Shown here one piece after another: positions 48,748 to 57,323 of a stretch of DNA of 64,000 nucleotides. The notes beneath the pieces are model-generated. The model was not told the origin of the DNA. It ran no database searches and saw only the letters and a list, made by a program, of their open reading frames with translations. Origin of the DNA: Vulcanibacillus modesticaldus. GTDB lineage: Bacteria; Bacillota; Bacilli; Tepidibacillales; Tepidibacillaceae. Made by a program: the position numbers and the translations under genes. The stretch is taken from positions 25,413-89,412 of the forward strand of contig NZ_MIJF01000056.1 of NCBI RefSeq assembly GCF_001730235.1, read 5' to 3'. Every line of letters begins with the position of its first letter. Position 1 is the first letter of the stretch.

Positions 48748-49017
48748 TTATGAACCATTATTTTTTTTTATTTTCATGTATTGAATAGTATTTTTACTAG
48801 TCGAGTATATTCCGACAGTTACAACCCCTACTTCAATCCCCGTTTTCATTGCTTCAATTATTTGACCCTCTCCAAAAAGTAAACTATTAAAAATATTTAA
48901 CAAAACAATGAGCCCTAAATTTACCCAAGCTCTTAGTTTTTTGTGGATTTTCAGCCAGTCGCTTATAATTGGTGTTAATGACATGGCCATTGCAATAATG
49001 ATACTTATTTCTAACAT
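48748..49017 (-). CDS. Small membrane protein, holin-like
   Basis: This 89-residue protein has about three hydrophobic segments (near 1-16, 30-50 and 58-75) and a basic Lys-Lys-Asn tail. The layout resembles phage or phage-derived holins, but no specific family motif is visible. It lies upstream of a tRNA cluster, a usual place for integrated elements, although no other phage gene is nearby. Function is not established. Confidence 0.5.
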   Translation of the reverse strand: MLEISIIIAMAMSLTPIISDWLKIHKKLRAWVNLGLIVLLNIFNSLLFGEGQIIEAMKTGIEVGVVTVGIYSTSKNTIQYMKIKKNNGS

Positions 49018-49099
49018 AAAATCAATCTCCCCCTAAGATCATTTATATATTTATATGAAGTAAAAAATCTAATATTTCTAGTTAACTAATTGAATTTAT

Positions 49100-49140
49100 T
49101 AAAAATCCCTCATAAGAACAACTCTTATGAGGGATTTTTG
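49100..49140. terminator. Terminator overlapping the end of a membrane protein gene
   Basis: AAAAATCCCTCATAAGA and TCTTATGAGGGATTTTT form a 17-bp perfect stem. The stop codon of the gene at 49125 lies in the stem itself. Confidence 0.93.
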
Positions 49141-50042
49141 TGCTTTTTAAGTGTACTAGAAAGAATTATTGAAATTATTCCAACAGCTAATATGATCAAA
49201 GACGAAATTACTAAATACTTAACTATATCGTTAATTACTAGATTTAAAAGATAGGTAATCTCAACTTCAAATTTTTGAATAATACCATTAAATTGTAATT
49301 TATTAGATATTTTTTGTTCATCATAAACATATAGTACGACCGCAGGAACCATTGAAAAAATTCCACTCATTATAAAGGTATAACCAACCCATTTAAAAAA
49401 TCTTTTTAAGCGGTAAGAAATTAAAAAACCTAATAAAATTAATGAAATAATTGCAAAATAAATAATCAATTTAATATCTTTTGATTTTTGATAATTTAAT
49501 CTCATATTTTCTAGATTTTGGGGGTCAATATCATAGTACTTGATAACATCTATCGATGTTGGTAGTTGTCCTTTTATTTTACTAATAATCTCATCCTTGA
49601 TTAAGTTAATTGGAATCTTTTGTTCTGCAGCAAATCGATCTATTTCATCGCCTGTTATTTCAATTACAGAATCATAAAAATTTTGAATAGGGATCGGAGC
49701 TATTTCATCACTCTCACCTAGGAGATAATTCCATAATGAAATTTGAAATGTTTCTGCAATATAAGCAATCCAATCAGCTGTCACTTCTTTTTCGATAACT
49801 TTCTTAAATATTCTTACAACCAATTCATTTTTTACGGTATTCTCAAATTCCATTTCATTTGAAACTTTTTCTTTGATTATTATTTCAGATTTTTCATATA
49901 TTCCACTTTGCTTCAAATAATTTATGGATTCATATGGTTTTAATACGGTGGAATGAATAGCATACAATAAAGTCGCTGATGGAATGGTTATGATTAAACT
50001 TAAACTTATAAAAACCAGTAGGGTATTTCTTAAAATCCTCAA
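49125..50042 (-). CDS. Hypothetical membrane protein (305 aa)
   Basis: I do not recognise this protein. It has an N-terminal hydrophobic segment (about 8-30) and an extracytoplasmic-type mixed region (about 35-190) rich in Glu, Ile and Lys. Three C-terminal hydrophobic segments follow (about 195-212, 220-242 and 270-298). The Lys-rich end (Leu-Lys-Lys-His-Lys-Asn) is presumably cytoplasmic. It is monocistronic with its own terminator. Confidence 0.7.
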   Translation of the reverse strand: MRILRNTLLVFISLSLIITIPSATLLYAIHSTVLKPYESINYLKQSGIYEKSEIIIKEKVSNEMEFENTVKNELVVRIFKKVIEKEVTADWIAYIAETFQISLWNYLLGESDEIAPIPIQNFYDSVIEITGDEIDRFAAEQKIPINLIKDEIISKIKGQLPTSIDVIKYYDIDPQNLENMRLNYQKSKDIKLIIYFAIISLILLGFLISYRLKRFFKWVGYTFIMSGIFSMVPAVVLYVYDEQKISNKLQFNGIIQKFEVEITYLLNLVINDIVKYLVISSLIILAVGIISIILSSTLKKHKNPS

Positions 50043-50086
50043 TAGATATCACCTCAATTTATTAACTATTCCATTCATATTAAACC

Positions 50087-50127
50087 ATAAAAAAGTGCTA
50101 TTTCATACGTGAAACAGCACTTTTTTC
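50087..50127 (-). terminator. Terminator downstream of a small sporulation-type gene
   Basis: AAAAAAGTGCTGTTTCA and TGAAATAGCACTTTTTT form a long stem with one wobble around CGTA, with T-runs on both strands. It serves the minus-strand gene ending at 50149. Confidence 0.88.
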
Positions 50128-50148
50128 ATATCCGAAGTAAATTAAATT

Positions 50149-50376
50149 TTAAAATTCATCAACTAATTTCCAAAAATCCTTCCAGAACTCATGAGTATTT
50201 CTTCTCTTCTCCTCTTTATGATTGATACTTTCATTGATAAAATTTCTAATACTTTCAAGTTCTGCTCTTCTAATCTGGATGCAATTTTTCTCTTCCTCAG
50301 TAGTTCCTATTTGATTCTCGTAACTTCGTAGCCTATCAATCCTATTGTTGAGCTCATCCAAGATGAATTTCGGCAT
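50149..50376 (-). CDS. Small helical protein, possibly Spo0E-like
   Basis: This 75-residue protein is predicted to form two helices (Leu-Asn-Asn-Arg-Ile-Asp-Arg-Leu-Arg-Ser and Glu-Leu-Glu-Ser-Ile-Arg-Asn-Phe-Ile). That is the helical-hairpin layout of Spo0E-type aspartyl-phosphate phosphatases, which act on Spo0A-phosphate. The diagnostic Ser-Gln-Glu-Leu-Asp signature is not present (Arg-Arg-Ala-Glu-Leu-Glu instead), so the assignment is weak. I use the ATG at 50376 (Met-Pro-Lys-Phe), eight bases after AGGAGG. Confidence 0.5.
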   Translation of the reverse strand: MPKFILDELNNRIDRLRSYENQIGTTEEEKNCIQIRRAELESIRNFINESINHKEEKRRNTHEFWKDFWKLVDEF

Positions 50377-50532
50377 ACCTCCCACCTCCTATATTTTTTA
50401 CCGATATTACATTCATTTATACCAACTTCAGACACTAAATATTGTAATTTTCATAATTATCTTAATTTTCTCTTATTTATATTATATACAATTTTCTACT
50501 TGACTGTAAGTATTATTTTTAGCAATTTATAA

Positions 50533-50566
50533 GCAAAAAAATCATCCTTTCGGATGATTTTTAAAC
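50533..50566 (-). terminator. Terminator of the 50588 gene
   Basis: AAAATCATCC and GGATGATTTT form the stem around a short loop, with a run of T on the minus strand, shortly after the gene that ends at 50588. Confidence 0.85.
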
Positions 50567-50587
50567 GTGTATCTATTTTTTATAAAA

Positions 50588-51307
50588 CTAACTATTTTTA
50601 ATGTCTAATTTATACCTGCCTGTACATTCATTTCCTTTGCCATTACCAATAACTACGAGCGTATTTACACCTCTTATATTAAATGGCCCCTTCGTATTTT
50701 GAGATTTAACGGTTCCGAGCTTTATGAACAATCTTTTGCCTTTTTCTGTTGTTTTTTCTATATAATCCTTTAATGATATGTTTTTCTTTTTAAGTTCTTC
50801 TGTTAATTCATCTGTTATTACTATTTTAGATTTCCAAATATCAAATTCACAATCTCCTGTATTACTAATAGTAAGCTCTCCGTTCTCTATCATCTCATCA
50901 TCTGTGTAAAGTATTTTTACTCCATCACTTGGTAAACTAAAATATATCTCTTCTGAAAAAGGAAAAATCGAATAAATTGGTGAGTCTGGCATTAAAAAAT
51001 GATTTTGTTCTACACTATCTACTTGATCGCTATTTAGCATTTTAGGTGTGGCAGGAAAAATAAGTACTTCTTCATATGAATTATTTTTATTTGGCATTAT
51101 ACCTGGAAAGTGATCCGACTCTTCAAATTGCTTTTCAGGGAAACCCGGTAATCCCAATTCATCTGTATCATTGTGCAACTCATCTACTGAAAACTCTAGA
51201 CTATCTAACACCTCTGAATTATTATGCGATACTTTGGAAGTTTTAGCGTAAATATTCTTGTTTTTTTTAGACGGACGATTTTGTCTTTTTCTTTTAGGTG
51301 CCAACAC
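50588..51307 (-). CDS. Hypothetical protein with basic N-terminus and C-terminal beta domain
   Basis: I do not recognise this 239-residue protein with certainty. Residues 1-30 are very basic (Lys-Arg-Lys-Arg-Gln-Asn-Arg-Pro-Ser-Lys-Lys). Residues 30-115 are acidic and low in complexity. Residues 120-239 are beta-rich, ending in Gly-Val-Asn-Thr-Leu-Val-Val-Ile-Gly-Asn-Gly-Lys-Gly and Cys-Thr-Gly-Arg-Tyr-Lys-Leu-Asp-Ile. That end weakly recalls DUF3992-type spore appendage (Ena) subunits, which have a Gly-x-Cys-Thr-Gly-x-Tyr/Phe ending. It has no signal peptide. A spore-surface role is a hypothesis. Confidence 0.55.
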   Translation of the reverse strand: MLAPKRKRQNRPSKKNKNIYAKTSKVSHNNSEVLDSLEFSVDELHNDTDELGLPGFPEKQFEESDHFPGIMPNKNNSYEEVLIFPATPKMLNSDQVDSVEQNHFLMPDSPIYSIFPFSEEIYFSLPSDGVKILYTDDEMIENGELTISNTGDCEFDIWKSKIVITDELTEELKKKNISLKDYIEKTTEKGKRLFIKLGTVKSQNTKGPFNIRGVNTLVVIGNGKGNECTGRYKLDIKNS

Positions 51308-51425
51308 CGATCACCTCCTAATGTTTAATTTATTATTTTAGACTTCTGTACATTTATATGTAAAAATCTAGTCTTTTGTAATAAGTAAAAAGCCTATTTA
51401 TTAGGAGGTCAAAATTTCTATCCTT

Positions 51426-52100
51426 TTATATATTAAGTATCTGCCAATCAATTTCCTTACTACCAATTCTAATCAAAAATTGATTTATCTTAGAAAATGG
51501 TCTACTTCCAAAGAAACCTTTATTGGCTGAAAAAGGACTAGGGTGTGGGGATTTAATAATATAGTGTTGTGGTGAACTGATTAACCCCAGTTTTTCTTGA
51601 GCATTCTTACCCCAAAGCACAAATACCACCGGTTCTTCGCGTTCATTTAATTTGGAAATTACTCGATTGGTAAATATCTCCCATCCAATTCCTTTATGGG
51701 AATTAGGCATTCCTTCTCTAACAGTCAAAACAGTGTTTAATAACAGTACTCCTTGCTCAGACCATTTCACTAGATAACCATTATTAGGAATATAACATCC
51801 CATATCTGCCTGCAATTCTTTAAAGATATTTTGTAAAGATGGAGGAGGTTTTATCCCAGGTTTAACAGAAAAACTTAAACCATGAGCTTGACCAGGACCA
51901 TGATAAGGATCTTGTCCAAGAATAACTACCTTTGTATCTGCATAGGAAGTATAATGCAGGGCATTAAAAATATCATACATGTCGGGATAGATAACTCTAT
52001 TACGATATTCCTCAATTAAAAATTCTCTCAGTTTTAGGTAGTATGGTTTTTCAAACTCTTCCTCAAGTATGTTTGCCCAATCGTTTTTTAAAATTGCCAT
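51426..52100 (-). CDS. ung: Uracil-DNA glycosylase (family 1)
   Basis: Ung removes uracil from DNA. The protein has the catalytic water-activating loop Gly-Gln-Asp-Pro-Tyr-His-Gly, the uracil-binding Leu-Leu-Leu-Asn-Thr segment and the Leu-intercalation loop His-Pro-Ser-Pro-Phe-Ser. I use the ATG at 52100 (Met-Ala-Ile-Leu-Lys), giving 224 residues. A GTG at 52112 is in frame but lies next to the AGGA site. Confidence 0.95.
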   Translation of the reverse strand: MAILKNDWANILEEEFEKPYYLKLREFLIEEYRNRVIYPDMYDIFNALHYTSYADTKVVILGQDPYHGPGQAHGLSFSVKPGIKPPPSLQNIFKELQADMGCYIPNNGYLVKWSEQGVLLLNTVLTVREGMPNSHKGIGWEIFTNRVISKLNEREEPVVFVLWGKNAQEKLGLISSPQHYIIKSPHPSPFSANKGFFGSRPFSKINQFLIRIGSKEIDWQILNI

Positions 52101-52259
52101 CTTATCCAACACATCCTATTTCACTACTTTTTTCATTTGTTTAGTAAATGTTCTAAATAAATTAATTTATTTCTTCAAAACTATTAAATAATATCATAAT
52201 TATATCAAATTCAGCTTTTGACTTATCAGCAAAAATAAAAAACGATTCTTTCCTGAATG

Positions 52260-52292
52260 AAAAAATAGCCACAGATGAAACACCTGTGACTT
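52260..52292 (-). terminator. Terminator of glnS
   Basis: AGTCACAG and CTGTGGCT pair (one G-T) around a 9-base loop. ATTTTTTC follows on the minus strand, just after the glnS stop codon. Confidence 0.8.
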
Positions 52293-52300
52293 ATAACGAG

Positions 52301-53962
52301 CTATTTATCATTTAATTTGAAGGAACTTTTTAAGGAGACAATTCGATTAAAAACAATTTTGTCTTTTGTAGTATATTTAGGGTCTACATTAAAATAGCCA
52401 TGTCTGAAAAATTGAAACTTGTCTTGCGGTTTAACATCTTTCATATTTGGCTCAATAAAACCTTGCAATATCTCCAATGAATTTGGATTAACTCTTTCAA
52501 GGAACGATTTACCTTCTTCTTGTTCATCATCCAATATTAAAGAATCATATAATCTAAACTCGGCAGGTAACGCATGTTTAGCATCGACCCAATGGATAGT
52601 ACCTTTAACTTTCCTTCCAGTAAACCCTGTACCGCTTTTAGTCTCTGGATCGTAAGTACAACGCAACTCAACCACATTACCTTCTTTATCCTTAATTACT
52701 TCATTACATTTAATGAAATAGGCGTGTTTAAGTCTAACTTCATTCCCAACAAATAATCGGTGATATTTTTTGGGTGGATTCTCCATAAAATCCTCTTGTT
52801 CAATATATATTTCTCTAGAAAATGGAATGTTTCTGGTGCCCATTTCAGGATTCTCCGGATTAATCTCCGCTTCTAACATTTCCACTTGGTCTTCTGGATA
52901 GTTGGTAATTACAACTTTCAAAGGTCTTAATACCGCCATTGTTCGAGGGGCTTTTAATTTTAAATCTTCTCGAACGAAATGTTCAAGCATCCTGACATCT
53001 ACTACACTGTTGGTTTTTGAAACCCCTGTTTCTCTAACGAAATTACGGATCGACTCTGGTGTATATCCCCTTCTTCTCAAACCAGAGATTGTAGGCATTC
53101 TTGGGTCATCCCAACCATCAACGTATTTCTCATCCACTAACTGTTTTAACTTTCTCTTACTCAAAATAGTGTTGGTTATGCCAAGTTCTCCAAACTCGAT
53201 TTGTTGTGGTTGATTTTCCATTTCACATTCTCTTACAACCCAATCATATAACGGACGATGGTCTTCAAATTCGATGGTACAAATTGAATGAGTAACCCCT
53301 TCGATGGCATCTTCAATTGGATGAGCGAAATCATACATAGGATAAATGCACCATTTATTACCAGTGTTATGGTGTGTAGCATGGGATATTCGATAAATGA
53401 CAGGGTCTCTCATATTTAAATTCGGAGAAGCCATATCAATTTTCGCTCTTAAGACTTTTTCCCCATCCTTAAATTCCCCTTTACGCATCCTTTCAAATAG
53501 CTCTAAATTCTCCTCTACAGATCTATTTCTATAAGGACTTTCTTTACCTGGTTCTGTTAATGTTCCACGATACTCTCTTATTTCCTCAGCTGATAGGTCA
53601 CAAACATATGCTTTTCCCTTTTTGATTAATAAAATTGCCCTATTATACATCTCTTCAAAATAATCTGAAGCAAAATATAAACCGTCCCATTCAAAGCCCA
53701 ACCATTTCACATCTTCTTTAATAGCTTTAACGTATTCCTTATCTTCTTTTAATGGGTTGGTATCATCAAATCTTAAATTTGTTTTACCATTAAATTCATC
53801 AGCCAATTCAAAATTTAAGCAAATTGACTTGGCATGTCCGATATGTAAATACCCATTTGGCTCCGGAGGAAAACGTGTAATAATCTGGTCATGTTTCCCT
53901 GAATTAAGATCATCTATCATTATATTTTTAATAAAATTTGAAGAAGTATTTCCGTTTTCCAT
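52301..53962 (-). CDS. glnS: Glutaminyl-tRNA synthetase
   Basis: GlnS charges tRNA-Gln directly. The protein has [14 protein letters not shown] near residue 35-48. Class I core features typical of GlnRS (Asp-Asp-Thr-Asn-Pro) and the second motif Leu-Ser-Lys-Arg-Lys-Leu are also present, followed by a beta-barrel anticodon domain. I start it at the ATG at 53962 behind AAAGGTGG, giving 553 residues. An ATG at 54007 would add 15 residues. Most Bacilli lack GlnRS and use GatCAB, so its presence suggests transfer. Confidence 0.95.
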   Translation of the reverse strand: MENGNTSSNFIKNIMIDDLNSGKHDQIITRFPPEPNGYLHIGHAKSICLNFELADEFNGKTNLRFDDTNPLKEDKEYVKAIKEDVKWLGFEWDGLYFASDYFEEMYNRAILLIKKGKAYVCDLSAEEIREYRGTLTEPGKESPYRNRSVEENLELFERMRKGEFKDGEKVLRAKIDMASPNLNMRDPVIYRISHATHHNTGNKWCIYPMYDFAHPIEDAIEGVTHSICTIEFEDHRPLYDWVVRECEMENQPQQIEFGELGITNTILSKRKLKQLVDEKYVDGWDDPRMPTISGLRRRGYTPESIRNFVRETGVSKTNSVVDVRMLEHFVREDLKLKAPRTMAVLRPLKVVITNYPEDQVEMLEAEINPENPEMGTRNIPFSREIYIEQEDFMENPPKKYHRLFVGNEVRLKHAYFIKCNEVIKDKEGNVVELRCTYDPETKSGTGFTGRKVKGTIHWVDAKHALPAEFRLYDSLILDDEQEEGKSFLERVNPNSLEILQGFIEPNMKDVKPQDKFQFFRHGYFNVDPKYTTKDKIVFNRIVSLKSSFKLNDK

Positions 53963-54161
53963 TTTAACCACCTTTCTTGAACTGAATCCTTTGACTTTTT
54001 TCTTCAAATATGCATTGATAATTTAATTACATTAATATATCATAAAAATCACCTTATTACCACAGACATATATGTGATATTAAAAAAAGATCACTCTTTA
54101 TTAAAAAAGATCACCCCATAGGAAGTGATCATAAAATTACATAGATTTGCTTACAGTAAAT

Positions 54162-54186
54162 AAAAAACCCTTGTTTAAGCAAGGGT
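54162..54186 (-). terminator. Terminator of tRNA-Ala
   Basis: ACCCTTG and CAAGGGT form the stem, followed by TTTTTTA on the minus strand, downstream of tRNA-Ala. The rest of 54030-54160 shows two short copies of AAAAAAGATCAC and no gene. Confidence 0.85.
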
Positions 54187-54200
54187 AAATATCCTATATA

Positions 54201-54276
54201 TGGTGGAGCTAAGCGGGATCGAACCGCTGACCTCCTGCTTGCAAGGCAGGCGCTCTCCCAGCTGAGCTATAGCCCC
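54201..54276 (-). tRNA. tRNA-Ala (anticodon TGC)
   Basis: This 76-base cloverleaf has acceptor GGGGCTA / TAGCTCC, anticodon loop CTTGCAAG and T arm GCGGTTCGATCCCGC, with CCA encoded. It lies alone downstream of dnaI. Confidence 0.97.
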
Positions 54277-54355
54277 ATTTTCAACGACAAAATGTATTAT
54301 AGCATGTTTAAATAATTCTTTCAAGAAGGAAAAATAGTGAAGAGAATTAGTTAGT

Positions 54356-55279
54356 TTATGACAAAATTCGTCTATTTGGACCGTCTACAAAGTAAGCTGA
54401 CGTATAATGACGTATTCTTTCCATCAATCTTTTAGATTTAAGCAACTCTTGTCCACCTTTATTAGAGTAAGCTAAATGTTCCTCCAAATCATCATAATTT
54501 AAATTAGATGTATATAATGTTGGAAGACCTTTAATCATTCGAGCTTGAAGTATCGCACCTAAGATTTCATCCCTTTCCCAGGTACTTAGTGTTTCTGCTC
54601 CAATATCATCTAATATTAAAACCTGAACATTCTTTAGTATCTCAATCTTTTTATTTAAGGTATTATCCTGGATAGAGTTTTTTATTTCTCTAAAAAAATC
54701 TGGTACGTAAATCATCAGTGTTGAAATATTTCTTTCAGCCAACTTTTTTGCAGTAGCTACCATCATATGACTTTTTCCTACCCCTAGGGGTCCGTAGAGG
54801 TAAATTCCCTTTTGTTTTACATTTGGATCGAAATTTTTACAAAATTCCATGAGTGCCGCCAGTGCATCCTCTCTTCCAGGGGTTGGATCAATATTTTTGA
54901 AAGAAGCATCCAAAATCTCTTGCGGTATATATTGACTTTTAAATAGTTTGCTTCTATGTTCTTCTTTTTCTTTTAGTATCAATTTTTCACATTTAATTAA
55001 TGAAGACTGAAATTGTCCATTTTGAAAATATATTTTTGTAAAATGTCCCTTTAGTATATTTGAACAACTAAGCAAATTATTACATTTGCTGCAATTCTCC
55101 TTTTCTTCTACATATTGATGTAGCAAGTTTAAGGAAGCTAAAACATTATCATTTGATATGTTATGGTAATGGATCAATTTTTTTATGTCTGGATGTTCCA
55201 TCAATTTTTTAATCCATTCTTTCTGTTTATTAGAAACCCCCGGCATTAACTCTTCTATCACCATTTTTATGCTATTCAT
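54356..55279 (-). CDS. dnaI: Primosomal protein DnaI (helicase loader)
   Basis: DnaI loads the replicative helicase with DnaB and DnaD. The 307-residue protein has an N-terminal helicase-binding domain with a zinc site (Cys-Ser-Lys-Cys-Asn-Asn-Leu-Leu-Ser-Cys). The AAA+ domain follows, with Walker A Gly-Pro-Leu-Gly-Val-Gly-Lys-Ser-His and Walker B Val-Leu-Ile-Leu-Asp-Asp-Ile-Gly. It starts 28 bases after dnaB, as in Bacillus. Confidence 0.95.
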   Translation of the reverse strand: MNSIKMVIEELMPGVSNKQKEWIKKLMEHPDIKKLIHYHNISNDNVLASLNLLHQYVEEKENCSKCNNLLSCSNILKGHFTKIYFQNGQFQSSLIKCEKLILKEKEEHRSKLFKSQYIPQEILDASFKNIDPTPGREDALAALMEFCKNFDPNVKQKGIYLYGPLGVGKSHMMVATAKKLAERNISTLMIYVPDFFREIKNSIQDNTLNKKIEILKNVQVLILDDIGAETLSTWERDEILGAILQARMIKGLPTLYTSNLNYDDLEEHLAYSNKGGQELLKSKRLMERIRHYTSAYFVDGPNRRILS

Positions 55280-55307
55280 TATCTCTACCTCCTTTCAAAA
55301 AATTTGG

Positions 55308-56735
55308 TTATACTTCACCCAAATCCTTAAGAAGCTGATCTATCTTTGCTTTTTTCTCTTGATCAATTTTATTAATATCCTTTTCATCTGATTTTTGGTG
55401 ATACTTTTGTTCTTGAAGTAAAATATAATCCGGTACTTTTTCCTTTCTATTAACTGATTGTTTAATATTAGATTTAGAAGTTTGTTTGTTATTTTCTTTC
55501 CAATTCTTATATAACTGATGTTCTTTTTTAGCTACAGACAAGGCCTCTTCTACCGTGGTAATTTTCAGCCTTTTCCAGTGTCCGGCAACCTTTTCTGTGA
55601 GGTTTTTTGGTAATTTATAATCATTTGATAGCATGATATATTCGATCAAGACATTAACAACACCTGTTGGTAGCTGATAATCATATAATAACCCTTCAAT
55701 CAATCTCAAATCAGCATCTGGAACTTTGCCTCCCCCTTGATATTGTTGCATTAATTCAATCGGTGAGTAATTTTCTAATATCCACACATGCCTTTGGGCT
55801 TTATCTTTGATATTTGATGGTTCTTTATCAAATGTTTTATTTTCCTTGTTTACAATAACAACTTCCTTTTTTTGATATTGAAATTTTTCCCTCATTCTAT
55901 TTCTTAAAAGCTGTTTATCTATCTTACCCGTATCGTCATAAATGGTATGATCCCTTAATAGATTAATAATCTCAATTTCTGAAAGTTGGTATAAAAAAGC
56001 TAGTTCTTGCAATAATTCAATCATTTCTCTATCAAAATTTTTTTCAACTTGATAAATATTACCCAACATCCCTTTAATAAATTCTATATCAAGATAACGA
56101 CGTTTTAGATTGATTTTAGCATTTGACTTATTAACATATTCTTCATCAACCGGTTGTTGTATTAGTGCTTCCTCCTCAGAACCAGGTGCAACTGTTAATT
56201 CTGAAGCTAAAATTGAATCAAAAACTTCATCAAAGGCTTTTGTAATATCTTCATCTTTAATATATTCCCCACGATTCCAACTTAAATTTTTAGTCATTCT
56301 TTCCTTCAATATTTTAAATTGAGTTTTGCCAATCCTATTTAATAGTAAAACACTTAGAATATCACTCTGAAAAAAAGCGACAGGGTTCAGTGGTCTAGAT
56401 AACGAATACTCATAGATATACTCCCCTGTTTCTTTATGCTGATATCTTACACTTTTTAATAATCCAATCGCCTCTAACATTTTTCTTGCCGTAATGATTT
56501 CAGGGAATGAAAGATTCATTTGACTCATCAAATGACGATGTAGTCTACTTTCCGAAATACCTATCTGCCCTATTGAAAGATGATTTATTAATGTAATATA
56601 AAATATAGTAGCTTTGGAACCGATTATCGGTTGGTATAAATCAATAATATATGAAATATGAGACAATTCGATAGATTCATTAAAACTAACTATATAAGGA
56701 TCTTGAGGCGTTATTTCGTTAAATATGATTGACAT
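55308..56735 (-). CDS. dnaB: Replication initiation and membrane attachment protein DnaB
   Basis: This is the Gram-positive DnaB, a structural relative of DnaD that works at oriC and restart with DnaI, not the helicase. The 475-residue protein has the DnaD/DnaB winged-helix N-terminus (Tyr-Gln-Pro-Ile-Ile-Gly-Ser-Lys-Ala) and the DnaB_2 helical domain. It also has the Tyr-x9-Trp-like region near residue 405 (Val-Ala-Gly-His-Trp-Lys). I use the ATG at 56735, seven bases after AAGGAG, and not the ATG at 56741. Confidence 0.92.
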   Translation of the reverse strand: MSIIFNEITPQDPYIVSFNESIELSHISYIIDLYQPIIGSKATIFYITLINHLSIGQIGISESRLHRHLMSQMNLSFPEIITARKMLEAIGLLKSVRYQHKETGEYIYEYSLSRPLNPVAFFQSDILSVLLLNRIGKTQFKILKERMTKNLSWNRGEYIKDEDITKAFDEVFDSILASELTVAPGSEEEALIQQPVDEEYVNKSNAKINLKRRYLDIEFIKGMLGNIYQVEKNFDREMIELLQELAFLYQLSEIEIINLLRDHTIYDDTGKIDKQLLRNRMREKFQYQKKEVVIVNKENKTFDKEPSNIKDKAQRHVWILENYSPIELMQQYQGGGKVPDADLRLIEGLLYDYQLPTGVVNVLIEYIMLSNDYKLPKNLTEKVAGHWKRLKITTVEEALSVAKKEHQLYKNWKENNKQTSKSNIKQSVNRKEKVPDYILLQEQKYHQKSDEKDINKIDQEKKAKIDQLLKDLGEV

Positions 56736-56937
56736 ACACATACTCCTTCTATGAATTAGATCTTTATCATTATATCATCCTACCAGATATCCTATAAAGG
56801 GTTCATAAAAACCATTTTCTTCATTTCTAAAAATCACTCTTTACTATTGCTTTGAAATTTTTATTCTTATATAATTGGACCCATGGATATTTTAGAATAT
56901 CTAAAACTATTGTTTGACATATGGAAGGGAGATTCAT

Positions 56938-57231
56938 ATGGTTAACGTCACACCAAGTGCTAAGGAACAGCTTGAGCAGTTACTTAAAGAAAAAGAAAGC
57001 GACCAAGCAGTACGTGTATATGTTGCTGGTTTTGGCTGAGGTGGTCCATCACTAGGATTGGCTCTGGATGAGCCAAAAGAAGACGATAAAACATTTGACC
57101 AAGAAACATTTAAAGTTGTTGTTAACTCCAATGAATTGGCTATGATTGGAGAAGTTGAAATAGATTATCGTGATTCTGGTTGGGGTAGTGGTTTCGTAGT
57201 TAGGGCTGCACATGGTTCAACTTGTGGTTAA
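56938..57231 (+). CDS. HesB-like (IscA-type) selenoprotein, in-frame UGA
   Basis: A frame of 97 codons runs from ATG at 56938 (behind AAGGGAGA) to TAA at 57229-57231, with one in-frame TGA at 57037-57039 (residue 34). The context is Val-Ala-Gly-Phe-Gly-(TGA)-Gly-Gly-Pro-Ser-Leu-Gly-Leu-Ala-Leu-Asp. In IscA/HesB scaffold proteins this position is the first metal-ligand cysteine. The end Ala-His-Gly-Ser-Thr-Cys-Gly supplies one later cysteine (Cys96) in place of the usual Cys-Gly-Cys. HesB-like selenoproteins with this motif are known from clostridia. Reading the UGA as selenocysteine gives an intact 97-residue Fe-S or metal-binding protein. Confidence 0.88.
57040..57077 (+). promoter_or_regulatory. 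Putative bacterial SECIS element in the HesB-like gene
   Basis: TTGGCTC (57058-57064) pairs perfectly with GAGCCAA (57070-57076) around the loop TGGAT. The loop starts about 25 bases after the UGA and has G at its second position. Both fit the bacterial SECIS consensus. Confidence 0.75.
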
Positions 57232-57244
57232 AATTCACAAAATA

Positions 57245-57294
57245 TAAGGGGCTAATTTCTAAAAATTAAAGTTTTTTGAAATTAGCCCCTTTTA
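57245..57294. terminator. Bidirectional terminator after the HesB-like gene
   Basis: AAGGGGCTAATTTC and GAAATTAGCCCCTT form a 14-bp stem with T-runs. It lies between the HesB-like gene and the converging lipoprotein gene. Confidence 0.92.
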
Positions 57295-57323
57295 TGTTCT
57301 TTTAGATATTGTCATTATCTGGA

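Noticed and set aside
48748..50042. Prophage remnant next to the tRNA cluster
   Set aside because: Only one holin-like small protein is seen, with no integrase, att repeat or other phage gene.
56934..57131. Minus-strand open frame over the HesB-like gene
   Set aside because: It is an antisense shadow, low in complexity and without a ribosome-binding site. The plus-strand gene has clear family motifs.
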